Assembly: GCA_020631735.1 (NCBI GenBank)
Contig: CM036225.1
Span: 64,344,662 to 64,408,661, forward strand
From: Saccharum officinarum
Taxonomy: Eukaryota; Streptophyta; Magnoliopsida; Poales; Poaceae
Direction: 5' to 3'
DNA length: 64,000 nucleotides
In this document: positions 11,110-20,738 of the stretch, piece by piece
How the letters are laid out: the number at the start of each line of letters is the position of its first letter
Position numbering within the stretch: position 1 is the stretch's first letter
The notes under the pieces: generated by a model
The model's input: only the letters and a program-made list of their open reading frames with translations
Databases searched by the model: none
What the model was told of the DNA's origin: nothing
Made by a program: the position numbers and the translations under genes

Positions 11110-11593
11110 TTATTTACACCAACAAAATCGAATTAATTAGCAGGGAAAATTAATAAAAAAAAATCCCAGCGCAGGCACAAGCAAACAAAATGCGGCAGGT
11201 CGTCCGTGGTTGCCTAGTCCCAGAGCCCACAGGGCAGTAGGCGCAGGATACGGCCGCACGGGCGGTGCTGCTGCCTCATATACACGGGCACCTCGCCTCC
11301 TCCTCTCCCTCCCTCCCTCCCTCCCCACACGAGTACACGACGCCTCCGGCCAGCACCACTCCAGCGTGCGCCGCGCACACTGCACGCCTTGCCGGCTCGT
11401 CGTCCCGCGACACCCTAACCAACCACCACTTGCCGGTCGCCATGCACCACCCAGCGTCGTCCTCCCCGGCCGCCGCCGCCGCCGCGTCGCTCTGACGTGG
11501 TGGGGGCTAGGTAGCCCGTCGTCTCGTCTCTCCCGGCCTGTGCCACACAGTGCGAGAGCGAACAGCTGGGATCGGTCGATCCGATTCCGATCC
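11110..11593 (+). promoter_or_regulatory. SAUR upstream region and 5' leader
   Basis: The proximal part carries a pyrimidine tract of repeated CTCC units at about 11300-11328, typical of grass 5' leaders. A TATA-like CATATACA lies near 11276. A single TGTCTC auxin-response core lies on the minus strand at 10847-10852, about 740 bp before the start codon. One six-base match is expected by chance, so auxin control is inferred from the family rather than shown here. The exact transcription start is not visible. Confidence 0.4.
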
Positions 11594-11998
11594 ATGGGGG
11601 TTCACCGGCTGAAGAAGCAGCACTCGGCGCCGTCGCTGGGCGGCAGCGGGTCCGGGTCGGCGTCGATGCCGCCCAAGGGGTGCATGGCGGTGCGCGTGGT
11701 GGGGCCTGCTGGAGGCGGCGGCGGCAAAGGCGGCCGGGAAGAGGAGGAGGAGGAGCGGTTCGTGGTGCCCGTGGGGTACCTGAAGCACCCGCTGTTCGTG
11801 GCGCTGCTCAAGGCGGCGGAGGAGGAGTACGGCTTCGAGCAGAAGGGCGCCATCACCATCCCCTGCGGCGTCGACCACTTCCGCCGCGTCCAGGGCATCA
11901 TCCACCACCAGCGGCACCACCACGTCTCCGGCGGCGGAGGACACCATGGCCACCACAGCAGCAACCACTTCCACATCGCCGGCTGCTTCCGCGCCTGA
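11594..11998 (+). CDS. SAUR-family auxin-responsive protein, His/Gly-rich tail
   Basis: An intronless 134-residue protein. The start is placed at the ATG in TCCATGGGGG because the family begins close to this point (MGVHRLKKQ) and the frame upstream is low-complexity leader. Residues 1-50 are basic then Gly/Glu-rich. Residues 54-101 form the SAUR core, with RFVVPVGYLKHPLF, LLKAAEEEYGF and GAITIPCGVDHF. The last 30 residues are a His/Gly-rich tail (HHQRHHHV, HHGHHSSNHFH). In this family, several members inhibit PP2C.D phosphatases and thereby activate plasma-membrane proton pumps for cell expansion; that role is inferred here. The absence of introns and the small size are normal for SAUR genes. 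The His-rich tail is unusual and might bind metal or be a composition artefact. No disruption is seen. Confidence 0.92.
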   Translation: MGVHRLKKQHSAPSLGGSGSGSASMPPKGCMAVRVVGPAGGGGGKGGREEEEEERFVVPVGYLKHPLFVALLKAAEEEYGFEQKGAITIPCGVDHFRRVQGIIHHQRHHHVSGGGGHHGHHSSNHFHIAGCFRA

Positions 11999-12470
11999 TC
12001 GATCGATCCTCGATTCATTCCACATGGATGGAAAGGGAGACCGATCGATCGATCGATCCATGCTCGCTCGTCTCTAGCGGACGGGACGGGACGACGGATC
12101 GAAGAACAATAATAATATTTACAGAGCTCAATTATTATCTAGGGTTAATGTCAAAAAAATATTATCTAGGGTTTTCTTCTTGGTTAGGATTTAGATGCAG
12201 GCCGCCGGGGATTGATCCATGATCGAAGGATCATGGTCGCCTCCTGCCTTCGATCTATCTGCAGGATCATCAGTCAGTGGTGGATCTATCTGCAGGATTG
12301 GCCGTTTGGACATACGGATCGATCGGTCGATGATGATATGTTTTTGGAGTTTTACATATATCTCTCTCCCCCCCCCCCCCCCCCTCTCTTTATATCTTAG
12401 GTTTCTGATGATGATGATTATGATGATGATGATGAAAACAAAGAAGAGAAGGAAAATTAAAGTATGACGC
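11999..12470 (+). other. Probable SAUR 3' untranslated region
   Basis: Downstream of the stop are a GATCGATC run at 12042-12057, a run of about 18 C at 12367-12384, and GAT/ATG trinucleotide repeats at 12407-12437. All are common in grass 3' ends. No clear polyadenylation signal stands out. From 12471 to 13327 I see no gene or repeat I can name. Confidence 0.4.
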
Positions 12471-13327
12471 ATGCGTGTTTCAGTGATAGTTAGACTTTAT
12501 GCTCTGTGTCCTCCTCGCTTCTCTCTTTCCCTGTTGTTTCACTTTCTTGCTTCTCTTTTGTGAATGCTCTTTGCTTCTCTTTTGTGAATGCTAGCTAGTA
12601 CCAGTTGTTGCTAGCTACTAGGCATATGTTGTCATGTACTTTATCTTTCTGGTATAATTTCTCGGATTCTTCCTGCTGCCACTATTCTCTTACGATTGTC
12701 CGAAAGAGATGGGTGTCTCTCCTCATCATCTTCAAAGGTTGTTATTATTGGGTTAGTTCATCCACCATTCTAAAAAGAATTCCACAGTCCTCGTGCAAAC
12801 AATCTAGTTTCTACAAAGTTTAGTTTGTTTCCATGCATGAGGGGTTTGATCCTCTGTAGTTCTACCAAGCAATTTAAGCAGAAGATTAATAACAACGAAA
12901 AAAAGAAACGTAAGAGACGGTGCCACAGCATACTCCTATATGGTAGAAGAAAGCTCCTTTTCATTTCCTCCTTTTGTCACTTCTCTATTCTCCCCCAATC
13001 AAGCATGGGTTTAGTGATGCATTAGTGCCGCCTAATCATTATTCTCTTGGACTTTGCGGACCGCTAGGCTACTACCACTACTTTTTTTTTTGAATAATGG
13101 CTATTACATACCATACTAGTATTAGTACTATGTGGTGCTAAGTGTAATCAGTGAGTAGCATGCATGCTTTGCTTTGCCGTCCAAGAGACAGCTGCTAGTG
13201 GCACGCAATGCAACACGACAACATTCTTGTGAAGATTATGGCGTCATATATACTACAATTTTTATAATGTCATGGAAGAACCTGTGTGCACAGAGACCTG
13301 GTACTGCAACCGTTCAGTCGGATTCTA

Positions 13328-13601
13328 GGCCTTGTTTAGATACCTAAATTCATCCCTAAATTTCACTATGTAAAAAGAAGATTCCTCATCACATCAAAAT
13401 GTCGGTAAATGCATGGAGTACTAAATGTAGATGAAATCATAAACTAATTGCACAGTTTTGTTGTACTTTGCGAGACGAACATTTGAAGTCTAATTAATCA
13501 ATTTTTGGATAATTTTTTACACTAAAAAACAAATATACTACAGTACTCAGGGGTGGCACTGTGCAAATTGGACCACCCGAGTTGGCTATCTAAACAAGGC
13601 C
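13328..13601. mobile_element. Tourist-like MITE, array member 1
   Basis: Ends GGCCTTGTTTAG and CTAAACAAGGCC, a perfect 12-bp inverted repeat. It is flanked by the 3-bp direct repeat CTA. The interior contains the family phrases ACATCAAAATGTCGG, GGAGTACTAAATGTAG and TTTGCGAGACGAACATTT. The 3-bp duplication suggests PIF/Harbinger. Confidence 0.85.
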
Positions 13602-13605
13602 CTAC

Positions 13606-13847
13606 GCCATGTTTAGATCACCTCAAAATTCCAAGTTTTTTCACTCTCTCTCCATCACATCAATTTTTAGCCGCTTGCATGGAGTACTAAATGTAGGTAA
13701 AAAAAATATCTAATTACACAGTTTAATTCAAAATCACGAGATGAATCTTTTGAGCCTAGTTGGTCTACGATTGGACAATATTTATCAAATAAGACGAAAG
13801 TGGTACTATTCATCAGGTTGAAAAAATCTTCAATCTAAACAAGGGCC
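13606..13847. mobile_element. Tourist-like MITE, array member 2 (diverged)
   Basis: Begins GCCATGTTTAGATC and ends ATCTAAACAAGGGCC. The interior keeps GGAGTACTAAATGTAGG and CACGAGATGAATCTTTTGAGCC. It is more diverged than its neighbours and starts only four bases after array member 1. Confidence 0.7.
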
Positions 13848-13986
13848 TAGTGCTAGAGCCTAGAGAGACCTGCATCTGCTGCATGCCTGCCTTGGCCAGA
13901 GCTCAGAGAAAGAGAGACAGACCTCTGCAGGGGCTCTGTCACGGTCAGGTATGTAGGGCGGCGCCGAGAGATGAGACAAGGGCCTA

Positions 13987-14260
13987 GGCCTTGTTCAGTT
14001 TCCGAATTTGGGCAACCGACATGGGCACTGTAGCTGCAGTCTCGTATCGGAACACTGTAGCAACTTTTGTTTTTTATGCAAAAAATTGTCTAAAAATTGA
14101 TTAATTAGACTCAAAATGTTCGTCTCGCAAAGTACAACAAAACTGTGCAATTAGTTTTTGATTTCATCTACATTTAGTATTCCATGCATTTGCCGACATT
14201 TTGATGTGACGGGGAATCTCCTTTTCGCATAGTGCAATTTGGGGTGGAATTGGGAACTAA
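13987..14260. mobile_element. Tourist-like MITE, array member 3 (inverted)
   Basis: Begins GGCCTTGTTCAG. The interior has the family phrases in reverse order (AATGTTCGTCTCGCAAAG before CTACATTTAGTATTCCATGC), so it is inverted relative to members 1, 2 and 4. Its right end abuts member 4 directly. Confidence 0.7.
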
Positions 14261-14534
14261 GGCCTTGTTTAGTTCCCAACTTCTCCCCCAAATTCTACTA
14301 TACAAAAAGAAGATTCCCCATCACATCAAAATATCGGCACATATATGGAATACTAAATGTAGATGAAATTTAAAACTAATTACACAGTTTTGTTGTACTT
14401 TGCGAGACGAACATTTTGAGCCTAATTAGTCAAAATTTGGACAATTTTTATCAAATACAAACGAAAATGCTACAGTGCTGCAACAGTATTTTCATCCAAC
14501 TTGGGGGTGCCCAAGTTGGGAACTAAACACGGCC
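14261..14534. mobile_element. Tourist-like MITE, array member 4
   Basis: Ends GGCCTTGTTTAGTTCCCAAC and GTTGGGAACTAAACACGGCC, a 20-bp near-perfect inverted repeat. It is flanked by the direct repeat TAA. Its length, 274 bp, equals member 1. This is the best-preserved copy of the array. Confidence 0.88.
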
Positions 14535-14541
14535 TAAACAA

Positions 14542-14806
14542 GGCCCTTGTTTAGTTCGGCCGATTTGGTGGCGGCCGAATTACTGTTGCGCACTGTAGTA
14601 TTTTGTTTTTTAGTGTAAAAAATTATCCAAAAATGATTAATTAGGCTCAAAAAGTTCGTCTCGTAAAGAACAATAAAATTGTATAATTAGTTTTTGATTT
14701 CATCTACATTTAGTACTCCATATATGTGCCGGCATTTTGATGTGATGGGGAATCTTCTTTTTGTATAGTGAAATTTAGGGAAAAATTTGGCATCTAAACA
14801 GGGCCC
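14542..14806. mobile_element. Tourist-like MITE, array member 5 (inverted)
   Basis: Begins GGCCCTTGTTTAG and ends CTAAACAGGGCCC. The interior order matches member 3, opposite to member 4. It is separated from member 4 by only seven bases. Beyond it, 14807-15186 holds nothing I recognise. Confidence 0.75.
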
Positions 14807-15186
14807 AGAGAGGGAGATTTCTCCGGAGCAGTAGTTGCTTCAGAAAGCAATGGGCACACGCATGTGGATGGATTATCCGATCGATGAGCTAATTTTTTTT
14901 AATCTCCTCGTCCTCGGTAAACAAAACAGCTGTGCCTCCTTGTCCCTAGTGTCCAGTGGAGTTGTTTTCCCGGTGAATCGCTCTCGTTACAATCTTCTCT
15001 CAGCGGATGAAAACAAAAAATCTTCTCTCGGCGGATGAAAACGATGCCGCCCCTCCCTGCTGATGAACATGACAAAAAGGAAGGCGAATGATCTGGACTG
15101 GCTTCTTCATGTTTACGTCTCCCAACCCAACCCGTGTATAGAATATTGTAAAACAGGTTTTCACGTGTGGGGAATAAAGGCGCTTG

Positions 15187-15452
15187 TTCCGTCCAAAAAA
15201 GTGCAATTCTATCTATCTATCTATGATTACAAGTCAAATAAATTATCTACAGTTTGACCAAAATTTGTAATAAAAATATAGTGGTACTTATGATATCAGA
15301 TAACATTTGTTAGATTTTTCGTGGAATATATTTTGTAGTATACATATTTAGAATCGTAGCTGTTGGTACCATTTTCTATAAACTTAGATTAATTTAAAAT
15401 AGTTTAATTTTGATCTAATTTAGAGTTACACTCCTTTCAGATGGAAGGAGTA
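15187..15452. repeat. Degraded Stowaway-like MITE
   Basis: The left end, TTCCGTCCAAAAAAGTGCAA, and the right end, CAGATGGAAGGAGTA, are imperfectly complementary. The interior is AT-rich with GTTTGACCAAAATTTGTAA. A short run of CTAT repeats lies near the left end. Confidence 0.5.
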
Positions 15453-15518
15453 TTATGTTTGAACTCAGGACGTACTTTTCATCCCTCCACCAGGATATTG
15501 ATTATGTACACTTTTGAC

Positions 15519-15593
15519 TAGTATAGTATAGTATAGTATAGTATAGTATAGTATAGTATAGTATAGTATAGTATAGTATAGTATAGTATAGTA
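15519..15593. repeat. TAGTA pentanucleotide microsatellite
   Basis: About 15 uninterrupted copies of a 5-base unit (AGTAT/TAGTA register), 75 bp in all. Such a pure array is likely to vary in length between individuals. Confidence 0.95.
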
Positions 15594-17764
15594 ATATATT
15601 ATGTGATAATAGCACCTTTCATAATGAGTTTAATAATAGTGATTATGTGCAGTCATATTCTATAAAATTTTAGATATCACTGGTTAAAGTTAAAATTGTT
15701 TCACTTAAAACAGATTTCAGTGGACTTACATTTCTGATAAGGAGATAGCACTCCTTTATTCTCCCTACATGCATTCTAAAAGATTCAGGATTCAATATAG
15801 GAAGAACCTTCTAGCTAGCACGGTGATAGGCTGATAGCTCTCTACAATTATTCAATGCACGTAGATTATATTGATCGGTCCCTCTATGACTTTCCATCAC
15901 TCTTGGTCGTGGAGTTTATCCTGCAGGGTGTGATCGAATTCAGAGCAGGTAGGAGCAGGTGCTTGTTGTTATAAATATAGGTAATTTCAGGTTTAATTTA
16001 ATCCAACAAAATGACATGATCATAATCATAACAGTAGTGATTAAGTGCTTGTTTGAAGAGAACAGTAACATCATAAGCATGATCATGATGACATTAACAT
16101 ATTGCTTATTCCAAATAAACAATAAGAGAATCATATGAATTATATTAACCAGTAATGGAAATATCATGTAAATCATGCTAACCAGCAAGGTTTTGATCAA
16201 AAACATAAGAGGATGATGAAGCACACTATCATACCCTACAGCAGAGCCGGATGCACCCGATGGAAACATGGTGCCTTGTTGGTGTAGTCGTCCCGATCGG
16301 TGCAATGCAGAAAGGATGCCGTGAAGATGAACAGCGAGTAGTCGTGTCGCTTGCGGACACTCCCCAAAAACGCTATGGCCACCCTTCACCCGAGCAGGTG
16401 AACTCGATGAAGCGGATGCGTTTCGGAGGCTCTACTCTTCCATCTCGTGTGCACGGAGATGGAACGGGGAGAACGCAGTGCTACGGGAGATGTGGTTCTT
16501 TTCTGGAGCGTGCTGACTGACGGGAGAGACTGGATTTTTATGTCACATGAGAGAGACGTCGTGAGGGAGCCGGAAAGCCAGGAGTCAAGAAGGTGAAGGA
16601 GAAGGCTTCAGGAGTAACTCCCGTAATCAAGCCAACTCAGTTTTCAATCAAATGAGTAACTCCCATATTGATGAAAACTTGAGTGGCAAAACCTTTCCCA
16701 TCCCGTCCGCTCGCTCGCCGCCTGCCTGCCACGCCACGCCCACGCCCACGGCTCGGCCGCCGACGGCGGCGGCGCGCGCGCGTGTGGCATTCTATTATCC
16801 TTTTCTCAACTTCTCAACCATATAAGTCGAGTCAACGTTCAGTCAATTTCTCATATAGTACTAAACCATTTACCAATCCTTAATCGAATCATAGAGTTTA
16901 TTAGTTTTATTAAATATTAAATGGGCCAAGCCCACAAAATATCTAACACTTGTGACGTGTAAGGGTCTTTCATGTTTTCCATGTTCCTGTGTAGATAGGA
17001 GGATATGAAATACTCCTACATAGCATATATACACGCAATGTTTCTTTTTGAAAGTAAAGCATATGCAACTTGGTAGAAGCAGAGCAGAGCAAGGGGTTGG
17101 TCGTCACCGAGACACAGGCATCGAGCACCATATCTTTTATCAAGAATGTTTATTGAGTTTGTAATTTATCAAGTTGGCACCTACCATTCAACAAATTATC
17201 AAGTAAAACGGCCGCTTTAATTAGGATAAACTGTCAGTTTCAAGGGGATGGCCGGCCATTGTGTAGATTGAAACCACGTTTAAGCAGGCTAAACACCCTT
17301 TCAGGTAAACAAATTCGACAGAAAGAATCTTTTGGGACCAGTGATAGCTCTATCCACATAGTCACTCTCTATTGATTGATCCCTTCAGATGACTTTCCAA
17401 CACTCTTGGCGTCATAGAGTTTATCCTGGTCTGATAGAAAAGGAAAATGTATTCCAGAGATGTGTTTCTGACTTGTAAAAGTCTTGCCTGTCTTTTTTAT
17501 GTTTCTAAAAAGTTATATTTGTTTATAATGTCAAAGATTCATTTATTAATTCACTAACATTACATTGAGTTGATATAATAATCGTGAACTTACTTCTGTC
17601 CTATGCATAAGAACACATAGTGTAAACAAAATAAAAGAAGAGCCTATAGTACTCTAACGAATATACCAGGCCACACCTATTACAAGTTGTAACTACATAT
17701 ACAAATACCATCCACATAAGGCTTTATTGTTATTAACGACGTATGGAATATGAAGTAAAACGAA
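15594..17764. other. Intergenic with a diverged duplication, no gene recognised
   Basis: A block at 15780-15925 (AAAGATTCAGG, GTGATAGGCTGATAGCTCTC, GACTTTCCATCACTCTTGG, GGAGTTTATCCTG) is repeated in diverged form at 17325-17430 (GTGATAGCTCTATCCAC, GACTTTCCAACACTCTTGGC, AGAGTTTATCCTGG). Bases 16250-16520 have modest open frames on both strands that I do not recognise. A short GC-rich patch lies at 16700-16790. Confidence 0.45.
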
Positions 17765-18080
17765 ATCAATCACAGTGGAGACACACGATTTAACGTGGAA
17801 AACCCCTCCAATGCGAAGGGGAAAAACCACGGGCACCAGCCAGCAACAATCTCACTATCTCAAGAGTTTGGGTTACACGCCTATGGCGGCTTACAAGAGA
17901 ATCAAGTCTCCAAGAAACCCTAGCAAGGGTATATATGTACAGTACCGCGGGGGCTCCGCCCCCCGCACCCCCCGTGTGTGCAGGGGCGCGGCCTGATGGG
18001 CCGGCTTCAGACTCCGCTACGCTCCGGCCCAGCCTTCGGCATCTACGGGCCTCCGCTTCGCTCCGTCAGAAGCCCGGCCT
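17765..18080. repeat. LTR-like retrotransposon fragment
   Basis: The segment reads ACACGATTTAACGTGG, GCGAAGGGGAAAAACCACGG, TTTGGGTTACACGCCTATGG, then TATATATGTACAGTACCGCGG and a GC-rich tail. I recognise this style from long terminal repeats of grass Copia elements, but I find neither TG/CA ends nor a target duplication. It may be a solo or partial LTR. Confidence 0.35.
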
Positions 18081-18112
18081 ATATCTTGCAGTGAATTTGG
18101 AACAACTCCAAC

Positions 18113-18246
18113 ATTTATTTGGCTACACTCGTATCTACCTAACTCTACATATGCTTGAGATGGATTGAAGTGAAAATTAGTCTAATTTTCACCTCAATTC
18201 CCTCCGACACATATGTGTTGAGGTGGATACAAATGCAGCCAAATAA
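18113..18246. mobile_element. Hairpin MITE, 134 bp
   Basis: The left arm, TTATTTGGCTACACTCGTAT, pairs with the right arm, ATACAAATGCAGCCAAATAA, and pairing continues inward through CATATG. The whole element is close to one long hairpin, typical of very short MITEs. I could not assign the superfamily. Confidence 0.7.
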
Positions 18247-19967
18247 GGCCTAATGTGAATCATATGTCGGAGATACATTTTTTTTCTGTCAAAATATCTT
18301 TCGACACAAATCTCTGTACCACTTGTAAACATTCAGAACTGAAAATGTAGATAGTATACCGTATTCGAAGTTTATGCCATTGGTTTAAAAAAAAGAACCT
18401 GGAAACGTCACTTACTATTCGTGACATGAGAAGGAGCAATACACTACTAGCTTAATTTGGAGAACATACATTGTTTACATTGGCATATATCTGTCAGATA
18501 ATAAACGAGGTGAGGAATGAACAAGAACAAGAAGCATTATTAGACTCTACTTTTCGGCCGGCATGCAAATCGAGAAAGGAAGATACATGTATACGGATGG
18601 CGTCCTTTTCCGTACGGGCAGATCGTGCAGACGGACATGCATGCAGATGCAGCCGATGGAGACCACCATTTTTTTGGGGTGACAGCTGCTGATCCGTTTG
18701 CTGTACCTCCATATATTCCTCCATCCCTGCAACAAGACAAAGGCACACCATCAGTGATCAGCCTCACATATTTCCTGTGACATTGCTAAGCTAACTGCTA
18801 CGGATTCTGCTCTGGACTCTTCTTCTACTACCCTCTCTCTCTCTCTCTCTAGCAGCCTGGCATGCATGGTCTTCTTCCTCCTCTCTCCTTCCCTCGCTTC
18901 TCCAGCCAGCAATGTCTCTCAGCCTGTCAGTCATGTTTAGAATTGTATGGAGAGAGAGGAGTCTGAACGTCTGATGCATGCAATGGCCAGTGTGAGTGTG
19001 AAGGCGCTGTCGTTGCTCAGCTCATCAGGGCATGCATGGACAATGGAGCCTTGCAGGAGCGAATTAATGATGAAGAGTGAAAGGTACCCAATCAACACTG
19101 TTGGATGCCTAAGTAACATGCATGCCATGATCAATTGGGAAATGGGAATGGGACGTCAACTGTCATGATGGCATGGCAATGGCATTAGGAGGGGACAGGG
19201 GAAAGGAACAGACTAACTAAACCCCGGCCGGCCCCTGTCAGCGTTGCCACGTGGGCGTGACTAGGACGGGCTATCGTCGTCGATGGCCTCTCCATGATCC
19301 TGTCACCTTCTCAATTTCTCATCAAACAATCCGGTTAACTCCATCCACATCATGGCTTTTCTTTTTTCCTGATACAATACAATACAAGTTTCTGCATCTG
19401 CATCCGTCAGAGGTAGCAACCATAAGACTGAATGGATCTTTTTTTTTAACGCACGCACGTCAGCCAGGAGCCACTTGAAGGACCAATCCAATCAAATGCA
19501 CGAATTAGATATTCTTATCCTACATGTAAACTTGCTTTTGTCTTGTGGTAGTATTATATATATTTCGGTTGCAGACTTGCAATTGCAGATCGAAGCTGCT
19601 GATAGAACAGGGGTTTCCATTTCTTTAATTTGGGACAAATATAATAAGGTAGAGTTGACAAGCAGGAGCGAAACTGGATTATTCCAGAGTTGAAATCGCA
19701 ACAGATGTCTTGGTCATGGACATGGACTGAATGACCACATTCATAACCCATAGGATCAGTGTTCATACAGACAGACATTGATACAGACATCTTGGATGTG
19801 CTAGGCAGGCTGCTCTCTAATTCTAGGGTCGCCGTTTGGCATGTATGGCGTATGCAAGTTGAAGCATGATTCTTTCTTGTTGGCAAGTACAACTTGGTCT
19901 CTCATATTAGAACAATTCAGAGCCGCATGCATGCGAGCCAATAAATTTTCGCTTTCGAATTTGACAT
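18247..19967. other. Intergenic, no gene recognised
   Basis: Short open frames exist on both strands but none shows a motif. A CT dinucleotide run lies at about 18832-18851. Several CATGCATG words occur, which are common in grass upstream regions. Confidence 0.4.
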
Positions 19968-20738
19968 TCAGAATTCAGATGCTTTGCATTTGCACGCATG
20001 CTGTTCTGTTCTGCTGCTGACTTTGGCGCTCTAGCTAGAGAGATATAAAGACCAGACAACTGAACTTTCATACCATTGCCTTCCACTGGTTTCTTTTGGT
20101 CCTCGAGCTAGCCGTTTCCGTTTCAGACTTCCAGACTTTGCAATTAGCGCATCGATGCCAGGCTTAGCCGCTTTATTTGGGATGGATGGATATCCGGATA
20201 TGCTTTGGCTTGGCAAGCGTATATATGCGTCAAAATATATGCATCTCTACTTGCCTTGCTTCTGCTTCTGGGATTCTGGAACATTCTGGCCTGAAATATA
20301 ATGTGTTGACCTTCAAAAAAGAAAAAGAAATATAATGTGTCTGTGACACGGCGGCGTTTGCTTGTGTGTATTTGGAAACTGGAAACATGCCAAGACATTC
20401 AGAGATGCTTTGCATTTGCATGCTGCTCTGTTCTGTTCTGCTGCTGAATTTGGTGCTCGCTCTAGGAGATAAAGACCAGACAACTGAACTTTCATACAAT
20501 TGCCTTCTCCATTTTCAGACTTTGCAATTAGCATCGATGCCGGGCTTAGCCGCTTTAGAATGTGGATGGATATCCGGATATGCCTTGGCATGGCAAAGCG
20601 TATGCGTATATGGCATACATATGCATCTCTACTTGCATTGCTTCTGCTCCTGGGATTCCGGAACATTTGTGGCCTGAAATATAATGCGTCTGTGCCACGG
20701 CGGTGTTTCTTTGTGTGTATTTGGGAAACTGGAAACAT
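19968..20738. repeat. Diverged tandem duplication, two units
   Basis: Unit 1 (about 19968-20389) and unit 2 (about 20394-20738) share the same ordered blocks. These are ATGCTTTGCATTTGCA, TGTTCTGTTCTGCTGCTGA, AAGACCAGACAACTGAACTT, CAGACTTTGCAATTAGC, GGATGGATATCCGGATATGC, ATGCATCTCTACTTGC, GAAATATAATG and GGAAACTGGAAACATG. Unit 1 is longer, with an extra stretch after CATTGCCTTC and a duplicated AATATAATGTGT segment. No coding frame is conserved between the units, so this looks non-coding. Confidence 0.8.
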
